The position numbers were made by a program, and so were the translations under genes. The notes under the pieces were generated by a model. It searched no databases and was not told the DNA's origin. It worked only from the letters and a program-made list of their open reading frames with translations. From Bradyrhizobium campsiandrae (GTDB lineage Bacteria; Pseudomonadota; Alphaproteobacteria; Rhizobiales; Xanthobacteraceae), in NCBI RefSeq assembly GCF_014529705.1, contig NZ_JAANIH010000029.1, positions 42,836 through 106,835 of the forward strand: a stretch of 64,000 nucleotides of DNA. Direction: 5' to 3'. Shown here in pieces: positions 26,565 through 35,452 of the stretch; position 1 is the first letter of the stretch; each line of letters starts with the position of its first letter.

Positions 26565-27200
26565 ATGCTGCCGAATCTCAATGCCTACCCCCTCCCGCGC
26601 GGCGCGAGCGCCACGGAGGAGGTCCCCGTCATGAGCCGCCTCCTGGTGCACGAGACCGGTCACGTCGTTGTGGCCGCGACCGCAGGCATCCCGACCGACT
26701 ACATCATCATCGATCCGCACAATGGGCGGCATGCCGGCTACATCGATGAGAGCTATCGCGCCCGGATCGCTGCCAAGCCCGCCCTGAAGAGCCGCCTCCT
26801 CGCGGGGGGCGCGGCGGCAGAGATTGCCACGTTTGGCGCCGCCGAGCTGTCGATCTCGCGCGATGATCTCGAGCCCCTCGCCGAGCACCTGGACATCCCC
26901 AAGAGCAACGATAGCGAGAATTGGATGAAGCACACGTTCTTCCGCGCGCTGTGCCAGCCGCTGCTGCCGCGTGATGCCGTCGACATGATCCGGCCGACGT
27001 ATGTGCAGCTCGTGCAGGCGATCGAAAACGAGACGTATCTGATCGACGGCGCACACGTCATCCCGATCGAAGCCTACCACACCATCGCGCTGCCCTTGCC
27101 GCAGGCCGAATACTGGCGGGCGCGCGAGCGTACTCGGGAGGGGCGCGACCGCGAGCTGATCCTGGCCACCTTGCGGGCCGGCGCCAAGTCGGGAGCGTAG
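26565..27200 (+). CDS. Stand-alone M41 (FtsH-like) peptidase
   Basis: A 211-residue protein that looks like the protease half of FtsH without its AAA+ ATPase or membrane anchors. HETGH at 29-33 is the zinc motif, followed by VVVAATAGIP. LLAGGAAAEIATFG at 78-91 matches the family's laGraAEel-fG helix, and SISRDDLEPLAEHL carries the expected third Asp ligand (100 or 101). With no ATPase domain it could cleave only unfolded or specially presented proteins. AGGAGA twelve bases before ATG 26565 supports the start. It is the last gene before a terminator at 27211. Confidence 0.75.
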   Translation: MLPNLNAYPLPRGASATEEVPVMSRLLVHETGHVVVAATAGIPTDYIIIDPHNGRHAGYIDESYRARIAAKPALKSRLLAGGAAAEIATFGAAELSISRDDLEPLAEHLDIPKSNDSENWMKHTFFRALCQPLLPRDAVDMIRPTYVQLVQAIENETYLIDGAHVIPIEAYHTIALPLPQAEYWRARERTREGRDRELILATLRAGAKSGA

Positions 27201-27210
27201 CATCGAAGCC

Positions 27211-27238
27211 GCCGCGCCATTCAGCGCGGCGCCTTTCT
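27211..27238 (+). terminator. Intrinsic terminator
   Basis: Seven-base-pair stem GCCGCGC/GCGCGGC with a six-base loop, followed by GCCTTTCTCC. It is eleven bases after the M41-like stop and closes the SprT unit before the ParA-like gene. Confidence 0.6.
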
Positions 27239-27315
27239 CCAAGACGTATCGCGCATCCTGAAACAGCAAGCGCGCAACCAAGCCGTCGCGCAGCCCCAAC
27301 CGAAAAGTGGCAAGA

Positions 27316-28170
27316 ATGAACGACCAGAATATTGAGAAAAAGAACATCTCCTTCGCCGAGAGCGGTCCTGTCAGCGTGATCCTGAGCTCCGATGAAGGCG
27401 CAGCGGGCAAAACCACGACCGCGCTGCAGCTCGTCACTGCTTTCGCATTGGCGGAGCAGCCGCTCGATCTCTTCCAGATGGATTCCAAGCGAAAGCTTGC
27501 CATGAAGTCCGGTGTTACCGTCGCGAGCTTGCTCGTCCCGGAGCATCGGGAGAGCCGCGGAGAGGATCTCGTTCCCAGCGATCTCATCGCGCCCTGGTAT
27601 CGCGCGGTCACCGATATGCCGCAGTCCAAGCGGTCCGTGCTGCTCGAAGTCGGAGGCGCGCTCGCGCCGTTGTTCCATGCCGGCATCACCGACCTCGACC
27701 TCGATGAGGATATCACGAGCCTGGGCCTGCAGGTGTTGGCGCTCGTGGTATGCAAAGCCGGTGAAGACTCCGCCTCGCAGATGCTCCGCGAGCTCAAGCG
27801 CATCGAGCGCAATCTGCCGAATGCCACCACGGTCGTGGTCCTGAACTACTACGCGGGCGATCCGATCGAGGCGATCCGCTACGTCGACGGGGACACGCGC
27901 AAGGCCTTCTTGGGCGCCACGAAGCGCTATCCCGTGATCAAGATGCCCAGGGTGCGCCCTCGCAGCATGGCCATCTTCGAGCGCCTGCAGGCGCTGCCCT
28001 CGACGGTCGTATCCTGGCATGTCGACAACTATGCGGAAGCGATCCGCCGCACCGGCCGCCCGCGCGACGAAGCGAAAATCCTGGTCAAAGATATCGCCGA
28101 ATGGTCGGGCATCATGCAGGACGAGATCGTCCGCATCCTGCCGTTCCTCTCGGGAGCGCGCGATGGCTGA
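27316..28170 (+). CDS. ParA/MinD-like ATPase
   Basis: A 284-residue P-loop ATPase. SSDEGAAGKTTTALQLVTAF at residues 24-43 is a deviant Walker A of the ParA/MinD class, but the usual signature lysine of KGGxGKT is replaced (DEGAAGKT). Later SKRSVLLEVGGALAPL and LQVLALVVCKAGED fit the strand-2 and strand-4 regions. It overlaps the membrane-protein gene by eight bases and precedes the coupling protein, so it is more likely a conjugation-pole ATPase (VirC1/TraJ-like) than the partner of the distant ParB. The start is ATG 27316; GTG 27307 is an alternative. Confidence 0.75.
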   Translation: MNDQNIEKKNISFAESGPVSVILSSDEGAAGKTTTALQLVTAFALAEQPLDLFQMDSKRKLAMKSGVTVASLLVPEHRESRGEDLVPSDLIAPWYRAVTDMPQSKRSVLLEVGGALAPLFHAGITDLDLDEDITSLGLQVLALVVCKAGEDSASQMLRELKRIERNLPNATTVVVLNYYAGDPIEAIRYVDGDTRKAFLGATKRYPVIKMPRVRPRSMAIFERLQALPSTVVSWHVDNYAEAIRRTGRPRDEAKILVKDIAEWSGIMQDEIVRILPFLSGARDG

Positions 28171-28771
28171 TCGCCGCGCCCTCTTCCGCAAGGATGTGAC
28201 GAAGGTAAAGAGAGACGCCACGAGCGAATCGCGGCAGCTCATGAATCGCCTCAAGCAGATGACGCCGGCGCAATTCGTGCGCCTGCCGGCTAAGACACTG
28301 GCACGTTTGACCGCCGCCCAGTATCGCGAGGTTGTCGGCACGATCGCGCCGGAGATCAGGTTGCCGGCGCCTTCGCCGCCGGCCAAGCCTGAGCGCGAGA
28401 CGCTCGGATGGCGTGAGCGGTGGCGGCTGTTGCCGTCCTCTGCGCAGATGACGGCGGTCACGTCGGTGTTGACCACCGCCATTGTCATGATGGCAATTGC
28501 GAGTCCGCAGGTCTGGAGGTGGACCCTGACCCACATCGAAATCGTGCGGCCGGGCGAGCGGGGGAACTGGCCGCGCTGCACCCGGCTGAGCCCGTACACC
28601 GATGGCTGCCTGTATTTCCCGACCCATGACATGGACTGGAACGCTGTTGCCGCGCAACTGCGCATGCCGCGGCAACAGCTTTACGACGACAACAAGCATC
28701 TTCCCCCGCAATTCATTCCTGCGCGTGCGCCAATCGCGGTTTGGCGCCATCGTGGCCGTCTGGTGGAGTAG
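28163..28771 (+). CDS. Single-pass membrane protein of transfer module
   Basis: A 202-residue protein with a basic cytoplasmic N-terminus, one membrane segment at about 94-116 (SAQMTAVTSVLTTAIVMMAI) and an exported C-terminal 85 residues with two Cys (PRCTRLSPYTDGCLYFP) that could pair. The tail (WNAVAAQLRMPRQQLYDDNK then FIPARAPIAVWR) has a LysM-like rhythm. It overlaps the ParA-like gene and ends 5 bp before the coupling-protein start, so the three form one operon. Comparable proteins sit beside TraD-type genes in alphaproteobacterial ICEs; a role linking the coupling protein to the envelope is inferred. Confidence 0.65.
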   Translation: MADRRALFRKDVTKVKRDATSESRQLMNRLKQMTPAQFVRLPAKTLARLTAAQYREVVGTIAPEIRLPAPSPPAKPERETLGWRERWRLLPSSAQMTAVTSVLTTAIVMMAIASPQVWRWTLTHIEIVRPGERGNWPRCTRLSPYTDGCLYFPTHDMDWNAVAAQLRMPRQQLYDDNKHLPPQFIPARAPIAVWRHRGRLVE

Positions 28772-28776
28772 TCAGC

Positions 28777-30477
28777 ATGGATCGTCTCGCAAACTACGAA
28801 TATCGTCCGGCGACGCCAGCGGCATTCGCCCTCGTTGGCATGGCCTTGCTATCGTGCCTGATCGGGCTCGCGCTGTCCTTCGCGCTCATTCCGCCGACGG
28901 CGTGGCGGCAGGATACGGCGGTCGCAGTTAGCGTTACCGAGATGGTCTCAAACATCAACAGGCACGGCCCGCTCGCCGCCCTTTCTGCTGACGATCTGCT
29001 CCGCGAAACACTGCCGCGGCTAATCGGTATAACCCTCGCTGCGCTCATGTCGGGAATTATCGCGTTTCGGGTGCGCCGTCGCGCCACGCCCATTGTGGAT
29101 GGTCGCGAGCACTACGAAGGGCTCAAACTCCTGAAAGGGCCAGCCGCGATCGCGAGCGCCAATGAGCTGTTGGGTAAAGGGCCCAAAGGAGGTGACCGTA
29201 CGATACAATGGCTGCCGGGCGTGTTCATCCCGCGCGTCATGGAAGTTCAAAACCTTTTGATCCTTGGCGCTATCGCTTCCGGCAAGACGCGCATCATTCT
29301 CTACCTGCTGGAAGAAATGATCGGTCGATTGCTGCGAAATCCCTCCGCCGATTACGGCCTGTTCGTTCACGACACGACCGGTGAGATTTTGGATGGGTTT
29401 CCGATGGAGGACGATCAGTTCGCCTTCATCAATCCGGATCGTCCGGGAACGTTTGCCTGGGCGATGGGGCGGGATCTTCGTGACGACGGCGATTGTGAGA
29501 GCGCGGCCGAGCAGATCATCGGCCAGACCAGCGAGGCGTTCTGGGGCAAAGGCGCCGCGACGCTCTTTGCGGGTTGCATGATCGTGTGCAAGGCCAAGTG
29601 CGGCGACACTTGGGGACTGCCGCAGCTCTATATGGCCTGCCTCCGCGAGCCCGCGCGAATGAAGACGGAATTCGAGCAGTTCTATCGCCCAGCAGCGGGT
29701 CTTATCGAATTCGATGGGTCGGGCGAGCTCAGCAAGACCACCGTCTCGCTGTTGCTAACGTTCCGCGGCAGCGTGCTGCGAGTGCTCCGACCACTGGCGA
29801 GAGCATGGGTAGGCATTCCGCGAGAGCGGCAATTCTCGTTCGGCGAATGGGTTAGCGGATCGAACCCGAATCAGCCCAAGGTCGTCATCGTTCAGCGGTC
29901 CGGCCGTCATCCGGAAACCAGCGCGGCCTGGATCGGGATGGCCGTCGATTTCATCACGGCGGCGGTCGGCGACAACAGATTGTCGGTAAGCCAAACGCGC
30001 ATCCGGAACTTCGTGCTTGACGAGGCCCCTGCGCTAGGCCGGCTGCGGCGATGGCCCGATCTCTTGGATGTCGCAAGGAACAAGGGAGCATCTACAATCG
30101 CCGCTATTCAGGATATCGCACAGTTCAAGCGAATCTATGAGGATGCGGCTCCGAGCATCTTCCAGCGCTTCAGGACCAAGATCGTCTGCGCACAGACCCA
30201 AGGCCCCGAAACGACGGAGCTTGCCGAAGAGACGATTGGCAAGCGCTCCATCCTCGAGGCGGACGTGACGGTGACCGTCGAGCGTGGGCCCGCAGGTCGA
30301 ACTGAGCAAAGCGCGATGGCGAAACGCGTGCGAGAGGTGCCAATCGTCCGAGCGGAATACCTTGCGTACCGACTTGGCGTTGCCCATCGGAAGGTCAAAG
30401 CTCTCGTTCTTGGGCTCGGCGACGTGCTCGAAGTGGAATGGCCGATGCGAGTCTGGCGAAGGCAGAGGCGCACTTAG
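28777..30477 (+). CDS. Type IV coupling protein (TraD/VirD4 family)
   Basis: A 566-residue inner-membrane ATPase that would bring relaxase-bound DNA to a type IV secretion channel. Two N-terminal membrane segments at about 15-38 and 82-98 are followed by the ATPase domain with Walker A LGAIASGKTR near 163-172 and Walker B NFVLDEAPALGR near 407. AIQDIAQFKRIYEDAAPSIF is the typical motif near the nucleotide sensor. ATG 28777 begins 5 bp after the preceding stop; the in-frame extension to 28741 lies inside that gene. The relaxase lies 7 kb away on the same strand. No VirB-type channel genes are in the window. Confidence 0.9.
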   Translation: MDRLANYEYRPATPAAFALVGMALLSCLIGLALSFALIPPTAWRQDTAVAVSVTEMVSNINRHGPLAALSADDLLRETLPRLIGITLAALMSGIIAFRVRRRATPIVDGREHYEGLKLLKGPAAIASANELLGKGPKGGDRTIQWLPGVFIPRVMEVQNLLILGAIASGKTRIILYLLEEMIGRLLRNPSADYGLFVHDTTGEILDGFPMEDDQFAFINPDRPGTFAWAMGRDLRDDGDCESAAEQIIGQTSEAFWGKGAATLFAGCMIVCKAKCGDTWGLPQLYMACLREPARMKTEFEQFYRPAAGLIEFDGSGELSKTTVSLLLTFRGSVLRVLRPLARAWVGIPRERQFSFGEWVSGSNPNQPKVVIVQRSGRHPETSAAWIGMAVDFITAAVGDNRLSVSQTRIRNFVLDEAPALGRLRRWPDLLDVARNKGASTIAAIQDIAQFKRIYEDAAPSIFQRFRTKIVCAQTQGPETTELAEETIGKRSILEADVTVTVERGPAGRTEQSAMAKRVREVPIVRAEYLAYRLGVAHRKVKALVLGLGDVLEVEWPMRVWRRQRRT

Positions 30478-31083
30478 CGCAAGTGTCGCATTACTAGTGG
30501 CGAGGCGCATAATCTTCGTTATGGTATGCTTTGGTCCAAATCGCGACGAGACGCGCATCGCCTCAAGCGCCGCAGGCATGCGCGGCGACACATCCCGGCT
30601 GCACCACAGCCCGTCTGACTCTCGAAGATTACTCCTTCGGCGGCACGTTCGGCAATTAAATTCAAGTCGATAACGCCTCCAGCAATAATGCCGTCTCGCC
30701 AGACCTTCAGCCGGACAGGGCTTCGCTGCTCCTTTGAATCTACGCTCTCGTCACCAGCCGATAAATAGGTCGCGCGATCGTCAGTCCAAAATCCTACGGT
30801 ATTCCCGGAGGCAATTGCCTCCCTGGCCGCGCCGATCGGAGGCTTGTAACCAGGTCGAAATGCCCGCCCGCCGTCGGGCCGAAATTAAGGTCGTCTCATG
30901 CGCTGCGTGTCGCTAGCGCAATTCCTTATCTACCTGTGCTATGTAACGCCCCCGGGGCGTAAAATGGTTGTCCGGCAACCTCGAGCGCAACCAGACGCGT
31001 CGCGTCGTGCCGTGAGTAAGATCAAGTTTGGATCGATAGCGCGACAGGCCGCGCGTGAGCACCTATAAAGGAGGGCCGCTTCT
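30478..31083. other. Gene-free region before the histidine kinase
   Basis: About 600 bp without a convincing gene. The last 30 bases contain AAAGGAGG, the ribosome-binding site of the kinase. No repeat or terminator is evident after the coupling-protein stop. It separates the transfer module from cargo genes. Confidence 0.35.
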
Positions 31084-32835
31084 GTGACCGCGCTTGAGCT
31101 TGCAGGTCTGATCGCAACGGGAGCGCTTTTGCTGGTGCTCGCGGCTGCAGTCGGGGCATTGGCCTTTCGCGCTGTCGAGCGCACCCGGTATGAAGCCGCC
31201 CTTCAAAAAAGCGAGCAGCGGTTTCGCCAAGTGGTCGAGCACTCACCGAACGCCAAGGTGCTGGTCGGTACCGATGGGCGCATTCATCTGGTGAATGCGC
31301 AAACCGAAGCTCTATTCGGCTGGTCGCGGCAGGAATTGCTCGGTGAGGCGGTCGAGATGCTCGTGCCTGAACGTTTCCGTTCGGGGCATCCCCACCATCG
31401 CTCCGCTTTCCTTCAACAACCAGTATCGCGCCCGATGGGAGCGGGCCGCGATCTCTACGGCCTCAGGAAGGACGGGAGTGAATTTCCGATTGAAATTGGT
31501 TTGAATCCAATCGAAACGGACGAGGGTTTATTTATCTTGTCGGCCATCATCGACATCTCCGATCGCAAGCAGATCGAAGAACGGCTTGAGAGGCTGGTTG
31601 AGGCACGAACTGCTGAACTGCAGGATCAGATCGAACAGCGGAGAAGGGCAGAAGACACGCTCCGTCAGTCCCAGAAGATGGACGCTATTGGGAAGCTGAC
31701 CGGTGGCGTTGCGCATGACTTCAACAATATGCTGGCGATCGTCATTGGTAGCTTGGACATTGCCCTTCGGCGGCTGGCTACCGAACCTGAAAAAGCCACG
31801 GCCTGCATCGAGAATGCGCAGGAGGGCGCACGCCGCGCGGCAATCTTGACTGCGCGGCTGCTGGCGTTCTCCCGTCAGCAACCTCTCGAGCCCGAATCTG
31901 TAGATGCCAACAAACTGGTCGGCGGAATGTCCGAAATGCTTCGGCGAACGATCGGCGAGGATTTACGTGTCGAAGCCGTCTTAGCGGGTGGGCTTTGGCG
32001 GACCTATGCCGACGCCAGCCAGCTTGAGAACGCCCTCCTGAACTTGTGCGTCAATGCCCGCGACGCCATGCCCGACGGCGGCCGCCTGACGATTGAAACT
32101 TCTAACACGCACCTTGACGAAGCTTATGCCGGTCAGCACGCGGAGGTTACCGCAGGCCAATACGTGCTCATCGCTGTCACCGACACGGGGACAGGCATGC
32201 CGCCAGAGGTCATCGAGCGCGCGTTTGACCCGTTCTACACAACGAAGGGCGCTGGCCGCGGAACGGGCCTGGGCTTGAGCCAAGTCTATGGCTTCGTGAA
32301 ACAATCCGGCGGGCACGTAAAGATTTACTCCGAGCCTGGCCAAGGCACGACCGTCAAGATCTATTTACCACGGTTCATGGGGCAGGCCTCGTCCAGTCCG
32401 GTACGGGGCTCAACTGAACCTCGCCCTGCTGGCATGGTTAACGAGATCATCCTGGTCGTGGAGGATGAGGCCGGCGTCAGACATATGAGCGTAGATGCCC
32501 TACGGGAGCTCGGCTACACCGTTATCCAGGCAGAGAACGCTGCGCAGGCGCTTCAGCTGTTGGACTTGCAGCCATCGGTGAGCCTGCTGTTCACCGACAT
32601 TGTCATGCCCGACATGAATGGCCGCCGGCTCGCCGACGAAGCCCTCGAAAGGCGACCGGATCTCAAGATCCTCTTCACGACCGGGTACACGCGCAACGCT
32701 GTGATCCACAACGGTACCCTTGATCCCGGTGTCGCGTTTCTCCCCAAGCCCTTCTCGCTCGATGCGCTCGCCCGAAAGGTGCGCCAAGTTCTTGATGGGA
32801 ACGGGGCCAACCGGCCCCGCGGCCATCGTAGTTAG
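31084..32835 (+). CDS. Hybrid PAS sensor histidine kinase
   Basis: A 583-residue hybrid kinase. One membrane segment at about 4-28 (LAGLIATGALLLVLAAAVGA) is followed by a PAS domain (about 42-165), a coiled linker, the HisKA H-box GGVAHDFNNMLA, and HATPase boxes NARDAMPDGG, DTGTGMP and GRGTGLGLS. The C-terminal receiver domain is complete: VVEDE, TDIVMPDMNG with the phospho-acceptor Asp, and LPKPFS. Autophosphorylation and intramolecular relay are expected; the signal and output partner are unknown. GTG 31084 is preceded by AAAGGAGG. It appears to be cargo, as no response regulator is nearby. Confidence 0.93.
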   Translation: MTALELAGLIATGALLLVLAAAVGALAFRAVERTRYEAALQKSEQRFRQVVEHSPNAKVLVGTDGRIHLVNAQTEALFGWSRQELLGEAVEMLVPERFRSGHPHHRSAFLQQPVSRPMGAGRDLYGLRKDGSEFPIEIGLNPIETDEGLFILSAIIDISDRKQIEERLERLVEARTAELQDQIEQRRRAEDTLRQSQKMDAIGKLTGGVAHDFNNMLAIVIGSLDIALRRLATEPEKATACIENAQEGARRAAILTARLLAFSRQQPLEPESVDANKLVGGMSEMLRRTIGEDLRVEAVLAGGLWRTYADASQLENALLNLCVNARDAMPDGGRLTIETSNTHLDEAYAGQHAEVTAGQYVLIAVTDTGTGMPPEVIERAFDPFYTTKGAGRGTGLGLSQVYGFVKQSGGHVKIYSEPGQGTTVKIYLPRFMGQASSSPVRGSTEPRPAGMVNEIILVVEDEAGVRHMSVDALRELGYTVIQAENAAQALQLLDLQPSVSLLFTDIVMPDMNGRRLADEALERRPDLKILFTTGYTRNAVIHNGTLDPGVAFLPKPFSLDALARKVRQVLDGNGANRPRGHRS

Positions 32836-33029
32836 GCCTGAAGAACCGGAATCTTCAGGAGGCGACCCCACAGCAGCCCCACCACCGCCCTGTCTCAGCT
32901 AGAAAACGGGTCCACGCGGACAACTTAAATTCCGACCGCAGCTTCACTTCGAACTGCAATTTGGGTCGCACGGGCTCCGCTCCACCTCTTCTGCGCGTGG
33001 CCGAATGCCTACAATCACCGCATTGAGGC

Positions 33030-33385
33030 GAGTGAAGGAGCCTTGTGGGCTTTATCGAAGGCGATAGCCGACGATCAAATCAGCCGGTTGCCGGCGCGCG
33101 TGGACGATTACGTCGCGTCCGTATGGTCGACGCATTCGTCGCCAGCCTGGACATGGCCGACGTTGGCTTCAACCGAGCGATCGCTTTCGACGAAGTGGCA
33201 GCCCGGATTCGAGCCTGGTGATGCTCAGGCTCTACATGTGGGCTTATCTCAATCAGGTCCGATCGTCGCGGCATTTTGAGCGCGCCTGCTCGAGACCTTA
33301 AAGCTATAAGGCTGATCCGCCGGCTGGCTCCGGACTACCGGACCATGGCCGCCTGCCGCGACCTTGTAAGCGTTGGCCGACGAGA
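33030..33385 (+). pseudogene. IS1182-type transposase remnant
   Basis: Several short frames together spell the N-terminus of an IS1182-family transposase: GFIEGDSRR, SRLPARVDDYVAS, then RMVDAFVASLDMADVGFNRA, then MLRLYMWAYLNQVRSSRHFE, then AIRLIRRLAPDYRTMA. At least three frameshifts and a stop lie between them, and nothing follows after about 33385. So only an eroded 5' fragment remains. No terminal inverted repeats are visible. Confidence 0.65.
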
Positions 33386-33460
33386 AGAAGCCCCGAGCAA
33401 CCGGCGGAGATCTACAACTGACGCCCGCAAGCTCCGGAATGACGTCAGTATCGAGCAATG

Positions 33461-33492
33461 AAAAACACCCCGAGCCGCAGCCCGGGGGCTTT
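33461..33492 (-). terminator. Intrinsic terminator of porin gene
   Basis: Read on the minus strand, a GC-rich stem (GCCCCCGGGCTGCGGCTCGG then GG) is followed by TGTTTTTC. It lies 25 bases after the stop of the outer-membrane protein gene. Confidence 0.65.
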
Positions 33493-33516
33493 CAACGTCG
33501 CGTTCAGAAGCAGCGA

Positions 33517-34254
33517 TTAATAACGCGCGAGAACCGGACCGCCGAACTTATAATTCAGACGACCGAGAACCAGGTCGGTGTCGCCGCCAGTGCTAAAGCC
33601 GGTAAAGCTGGCGCCAGCCGGCGTCGTGAAAGTCGCAGTGTGTTTGTTCTCGAAGATGTGGTCGTACTCGATACCGAACGACCAATTTGGGGCAAAGCCG
33701 TACTCGAAGCCGACACCGACGGTTCCGCCGAGCCGGGTGCCATAGCCGGTCTGAGACGCCAGCGCGCCACCGGGCGCCAGAAACTGGTAGTTGCGATCGG
33801 TAATCGCCGCACCGCCTTTGACATAGAACAGGGCGTTGTTCCAGGCCATGCCGACCTGACCGGTGAACAGACCGAACGCATCCAATTTTGAGCGGACGGC
33901 CCCACCCGGCAGGATCAGGTTCGCCGTGCTGCCCGAGATGTCAGCCCAGTTACCCTGAGCTTCCAGACCGAACACCCACTGGCTGCTCTGCCAGCGATAG
34001 CCGATCTGGCCACCTACCGTGCCGCCATTGGCATCATAACTGCCGAACGGGGTTGCCGTCGGATCGAACGAGCGGTTGTCGTGGCTCTGGCCCCAGCCCC
34101 CGTTGACGCCAATGTAGAAGCCGCTCCAGTCGTAGATCTGGGCGACCATCGGGGGCGCCTTTGTATAAGGACGCGCCGCAAGATCGGCAGCAGAGGCTGA
34201 CGCCGTCCCTAGGAGGAGCATGCCGAGTGCGGCGGATGACAAGAACGTCTTCAT
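33517..34254 (-). CDS. Outer-membrane beta-barrel protein (Omp25/31-like)
   Basis: A 245-residue precursor. Residues 1-22 are a signal peptide (MKTFLSSAALGMLLLGTASA, cleaved near ASA-ADLAA). The mature protein has the rhizobial Omp25/Omp31 pattern: DWSGFYIGVNGGWGQSHDN, GGTVGGQIGYRWQ, WVFGLEAQGNW, YVKGGAAI, GTVGVGFEYGFAPNWSFGIE and the C-terminal strand VLGRLNYKFGG. It should form an eight-stranded barrel in the outer membrane, usually with a structural or stress role. Bradyrhizobium genomes carry many paralogues, so this may be chromosomal-type cargo. A terminator follows. Confidence 0.92.
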   Translation of the reverse strand: MKTFLSSAALGMLLLGTASASAADLAARPYTKAPPMVAQIYDWSGFYIGVNGGWGQSHDNRSFDPTATPFGSYDANGGTVGGQIGYRWQSSQWVFGLEAQGNWADISGSTANLILPGGAVRSKLDAFGLFTGQVGMAWNNALFYVKGGAAITDRNYQFLAPGGALASQTGYGTRLGGTVGVGFEYGFAPNWSFGIEYDHIFENKHTATFTTPAGASFTGFSTGGDTDLVLGRLNYKFGGPVLARY

Positions 34255-34707
34255 GTGAGTGATCCCCTAAAAAACCATGGGCTTCGATCGTTTGCCCGCA
34301 TCACAACGCATGAGGACGCCAAACAGCTGTGGCGGCATGGTCACAGTTCAACCGAAAACGCTTTGGAGCGGGCCCGGCTTTGGCTTCTACTTCGGACTTG
34401 GAGCTTCCAAGCAAGCCCTCAGGCTCAGACGCGCGCAGACCGCTCTGCAGCTTCGGGAAACGAGTATTCGGGTCGCCGAGTTTTCCTAAGGCGGCGCACC
34501 TCAAGGATCAGCGAGCTACAAGTCCACGACCGGCGACCGACAGGAAAGCGCCGCCTCCTGATGCCCGTGGGTTGGAGGAAATCCTTCACTCCCGGTTGGT
34601 TGTGACCGATACTGTGAGTATCAACTGCGCCTCAACGGGGTGCAAAGGCACACACTCCCCCGCCGAACTGGCGCTCGGTTGAGTCCGCTTCAAACCGCTG
34701 AGCAGAG
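34255..34707. other. Gene-free region
   Basis: About 450 bp with only out-of-frame open stretches in all six frames. The first part must hold the porin promoter (minus strand). I see no repeat, RNA or recognisable remnant. Confidence 0.35.
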
Positions 34708-34962
34708 TTAGTGACGTCGCATATTGCTGGTGAGCGGGTCCGATGTCTCATCCAACACTTTCATGAGATCTCCTGGCTTCAGCCCAATGCTCTTTATCGA
34801 AGCCTCGTCTATCTCGCCGTCTACCACCGCGGCATCGCTGTTGGCGACCTTCAATGCAAACTGCGCGGCTTGGGCCGGATCGTCAATTGCAACCGCATAC
34901 ATCTCATGACCGAGTTCGTCGTTTTCTCTCACGACGGCGACCGTTACCATCCAACCCGCCAT
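34708..34962 (-). CDS. Small hypothetical protein
   Basis: An 84-residue protein (MAGWMVTVAVVRENDELGHE...). The pattern AVAIDDPAQAAQFALKVANS, with alternating strands and helices, suggests a small alpha/beta fold. Codon use looks genuine. No neighbour within 250 bp on the same strand, no signal peptide, and no family recognised. Confidence 0.5.
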   Translation of the reverse strand: MAGWMVTVAVVRENDELGHEMYAVAIDDPAQAAQFALKVANSDAAVVDGEIDEASIKSIGLKPGDLMKVLDETSDPLTSNMRRH

Positions 34963-35224
34963 CAGTGGTGCATCCAGTGGTTCACATCAGAGCATCCCTT
35001 ATCCCCTTGGGGCGCGTTGGTTTCAAGCGGGCTGAAGGGATTGGTTAAAGTAAGTTGCGCCGGGGCGTAATTGAGCCGAGCTTGGTTCGCACAGCCGAAT
35101 GCCGATACAATTCGGGGCAGAAACCTCCATTACGGAATGTCTCGAGGCTGTCGCGACAAGCATCAAGCGGAAACGACCGACCGGACTGCACGACTACGGG
35201 ATGGCCCTGTCCGTTGCTAAGCAA

Positions 35225-35407
35225 CTACTCGTTGGCGGCGCGTTCGGCGAGGGCGTCCAGGTCGATTACGCGCCCGGCAAAATCCTTGACCACCACATCG
35301 ACACCATCTTCGGCAAACTCGGCTGCTTTAACCAGCGCGTCTTTCGCGGTCTCGACGATAATGCCAACCGCACCGACGCTCGCCTTCGAATAAACCCGGT
35401 AAGCCAT
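35225..35407 (-). CDS. Small hypothetical protein
   Basis: A 60-residue protein from ATG 35407: MAYRVYSKASVGAVGIIVET, then AKDALVKAAEFAEDGVDVVV and GRVIDLDALAERAA. Short strand-helix-strand pattern typical of small rhizobial proteins of unknown role. The ribosome-binding site is weak, and an in-frame TTG at 35452 could extend it by 15 residues. Confidence 0.5.
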   Translation of the reverse strand: MAYRVYSKASVGAVGIIVETAKDALVKAAEFAEDGVDVVVKDFAGRVIDLDALAERAANE

Positions 35408-35452
35408 TTTTGAATTTGGACGCGCGGCGCCCATCCTTTTCCGGTCAGACAA

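Noticed and set aside
14187..28170. ParB at 14.2 kb and ParA-like ATPase at 27.3 kb as one partition system
   Set aside because: They lie 11 kb apart on opposite strands, and the ATPase is in an operon with the coupling protein and lacks the signature lysine.
26478..28665. Minus-strand frames opposite the M41-like, ParA-like and membrane protein genes
   Set aside because: They are shadows; the plus-strand genes have ribosome-binding sites, overlaps and motifs.
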